NCBI GenBank assembly: GCA_024811115.1 | Contig: JAKOGH010000636.1 | Coordinates: 1 to 18,241 of the forward strand | Length of the DNA stretch: 18,241 bases | Source: Terana coerulea | Taxonomy: Eukaryota > Basidiomycota > Agaricomycetes > Polyporales > Phanerochaetaceae | Direction: 5' to 3' | Shown: piece by piece, positions 16,645 through 18,241 of the stretch | Layout of the letters: every line of letters begins with the position of its first letter | How positions within the stretch are numbered: position 1 is the first letter of the stretch | Notes under the pieces: generated by a model | The model's database searches: none | What the model was told of the DNA's origin: nothing | What the model saw: the letters and a program-made list of their open reading frames with translations, nothing else | Translations under genes and position numbers: made by a program

Positions 16645-18241
16645 CTAGGGTGGGTGGTGTAAAGATGACACATCCCACAGCTGAAACGATGCTGGAATAT
16701 GTAGTGACAACTGCCGATACTTGCCATCTGGTGAAAAAACTACAGATTTTGCGAGCCTCCTGCATAGCCTTAGAATCTCTACGGCAGATTCGTGGTTCCA
16801 AATGCGAATTGTCTTGTTGCCAAACCCAAAAACAATCCAATTTCCGTCTGGGCCGAAGGAAATTGCCCGTATGTTGTGTTTGTGCCCAACAAGTGGCCTC
16901 CCACAGCCATGCCTGTTTCTGCGTCCCAAATATGCATAGTTCCATTTTGAGAACCTAAGCATGCCAACTTCTGGTCCAGAGAGATCACCACTGAGTACAC
17001 TTTGTTTGAGCCCATGCAGGTCTTTTCTGTCCGAAAGGGTTTCGCGGTTGAGGTGCATATGGCTTTAGTCATCTCTTTTTAGTGCCAAGTATAGCGAGTG
17101 TGCAGTCTCGACTCTCGAGAGAATGTGGAACAATAGATTGGGTCGTTTTCATTGGTATGAATCGGAATGGTGGTGACAGCTCCCGTGCGGCACACCAGGT
17201 TTGAATGGATTCCGATGACAGTGACCAAACATTTGGGCCGCCACTGGCAAGCGAAAACGCCGCAGTGTGTACCGAGAATTGATGCCGCACAGGGCTTCCA
17301 GATACCTTTAATACATATTGCGTAGTTTTCCACAAGGATACCACACCATTCTCGGCCCCAGATAGGACAATACCGTCATCAGTAGAGAATGCTAGGCAAC
17401 AGATGCAGTCCCTGGAATTTGTCGCCATCCCCACAATGGCTTCTCCAGTTACGTTGTCCCAGATATGAAGCTCTCCGGCATGCGAACCAGTGGCGAGCTT
17501 TTGGCTATCGGGAGAGAAGGCCGCTCTGGTTGCGTACTTAGTGGTAAACTGTGCTTCTGCTGGCTCAGCTTGAGCAATAACCCATAACTGAATGGTCTTG
17601 TCCATGGCGCCAGATATAATCTGGGCTCCATCAGGTGTGAAGGCAACATATTAAATGCTGCATGAGTGGAATGATGGCGGCACTGTTGGGTCATTAGTCA
17701 CAGACAGATTGTCATTCTGTGAGCCTGTTGCGAGCAGCTCGGAATCTGGAGAAAATGCAATGGCGCTAACCCGATCTGTATGGGCGGATAACAGGCTGAA
17801 GTCGAGATCATAGTGTCGGAAAAATGGAAAACACACTCATGGCGCTAATCTTAGTTCGTCTCATGCTCTCACTAGAGAGCATCATAATGAGATTACGGAT
17901 ATCTTGACGCTGGACCAGCCTCACCAGCTCACCTGACTACCCAAAAAAGGCTCCGATGAGATAAGCTTGCCTCACAATCTCATCAAGAGTTATCATGATG
18001 ATCTCATGAGGCTCTCCTGATGCTCTCCCGAGGCTTCTCATAGAGTTTAGTTCGTCTCAGGCGCCACGGGCGTCCTCCAGTCCCAAGGCCTCGTAAGCGC
18101 ACATGCTCATGGAAGTGCTTAACTTTTTCGACAAGGTCTGTGAGCCCCAAAGACAAACAGTTCCATTGTCAAACCCAGCAGCAAAGAGGTGACCATTGGG
18201 AGAGAAGACAGCACCGCATGCCTTACTGTCATCATTGCTAT
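16645..18241 (-). pseudogene. C-terminal WD40-repeat part of a larger protein, interrupted
   Basis: The gene enters from beyond 18241. About nine WD40 units are visible in order: GAVFSPNGHLFAAGFDNGTV (about 18218), SAIAFSPDSELLATGSQ (about 17767), VAFTPDGAQIISGAMDKTIQ (about 17649), AAFSPDSQKLATGSHAGEL (about 17526), LAFSTDDGIVLSGAENGVV (about 17398), a degenerate unit near 17270, VVISLDQKLACLGSQNGTM (about 17000), AISFGPDGNWIVFGFGNKTI (about 16862) and VVFSPDGKYRQLSLHIP (about 16728). WD40 propellers are binding scaffolds. In basidiomycetes, long arrays like this are common at the C-terminus of NACHT-WD40 (NLR-like) proteins, which is my inference for the missing N-terminus. Lesions are an in-frame TAA at 17651, frameshifts near 17070 and 16890, and a 196-bp insertion between units 1 and 2. 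The stop at 16645 ends the array. Confidence 0.85.
17851..18059. mobile_element. 196-bp insertion with 13-bp direct repeats inside the WD40 gene
   Basis: TTAGTTCGTCTCA occurs at 17851-17863 and 18047-18059, separated by 183 bases unlike WD40 coding DNA. The interior carries inverted GAGAGCATCA copies (plus strand 17875, minus strand 18027) and many ATGAGA/TCTCAT words, so it can fold back. Removing one repeat plus the interior joins the flanks without a stop in one minus-strand frame. It behaves like a short MITE or a duplication-flanked insertion; 13 bp is long for a known target duplication, so the class is open. Confidence 0.5.

Noticed and set aside
16650..16958. Plus-strand ORF of 102 codons opposite the WD40 region
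   Set aside because: It is the antisense shadow of well-supported minus-strand WD40 repeats.

Overview
The window looks like a repeat-rich accessory region of a filamentous fungal genome, most likely a basidiomycete of the Agaricomycetes. The reasons are short introns (about 40-60 nt) with GTRNGT donors and CTRAY branch sites, a fungal-type Ty1/copia element, a WD40 array of the kind carried by fungal NACHT-WD40 proteins, and a short TTAGGG-type tract. No species can be named from sequence alone, and no gene here looks fully intact.

Layout. (1) 228-527 is the 5' half of an unrecognised acidic ORF. It is cut by a Ty1/copia LTR retrotransposon (528-9487), and the ORF resumes for about 80 bases at 9489. 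(2) The copia element has about 292-bp LTRs, a half-tRNA-type primer site, a polypurine tract and broken gag, protease, integrase, RT and RNase H. Two foreign-looking stretches sit inside it: a GC-rich charged coiled-coil segment between the gag zinc-knuckle region and the protease (about 2183-3056), and a 2.48-kb element with inverted termini (4139-6620) that splits the integrase. That element carries a GC-rich tandem array, a tRNA-derived SINE-like sequence and a cytosine-poor, nearly CpG-free tract.

(3) 9571-10328 has only weak minus-strand coding signal. (4) A 181-bp foldback MITE bounded by TA lies at 10329-10509. (5) Two decayed multi-exon plus-strand genes follow (about 10862-11935 and 12403-13123), separated by AT-rich DNA with a 14-bp telomere-like tract. 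(6) A 670-bp hAT-type MITE with perfect 30-bp terminal repeats and a perfect 8-bp target duplication lies at 13268-13937. (7) 14174-16512 holds weaker coding relics, one with two exons and two TGA stops. (8) From 18241 down to 16645 on the minus strand is the C-terminal WD40 part of a larger protein. It is broken by frameshifts, a stop and a 196-bp insertion flanked by 13-bp direct repeats.

The genes do not form a pathway. The region reads as a transposon graveyard in which successive insertions broke host-like ORFs and each other. The best candidates for something little described are the intron whose donor lies inside the copia LTR and whose removal would delete U5 and the primer site, and the coiled-coil segment inside gag-pol.
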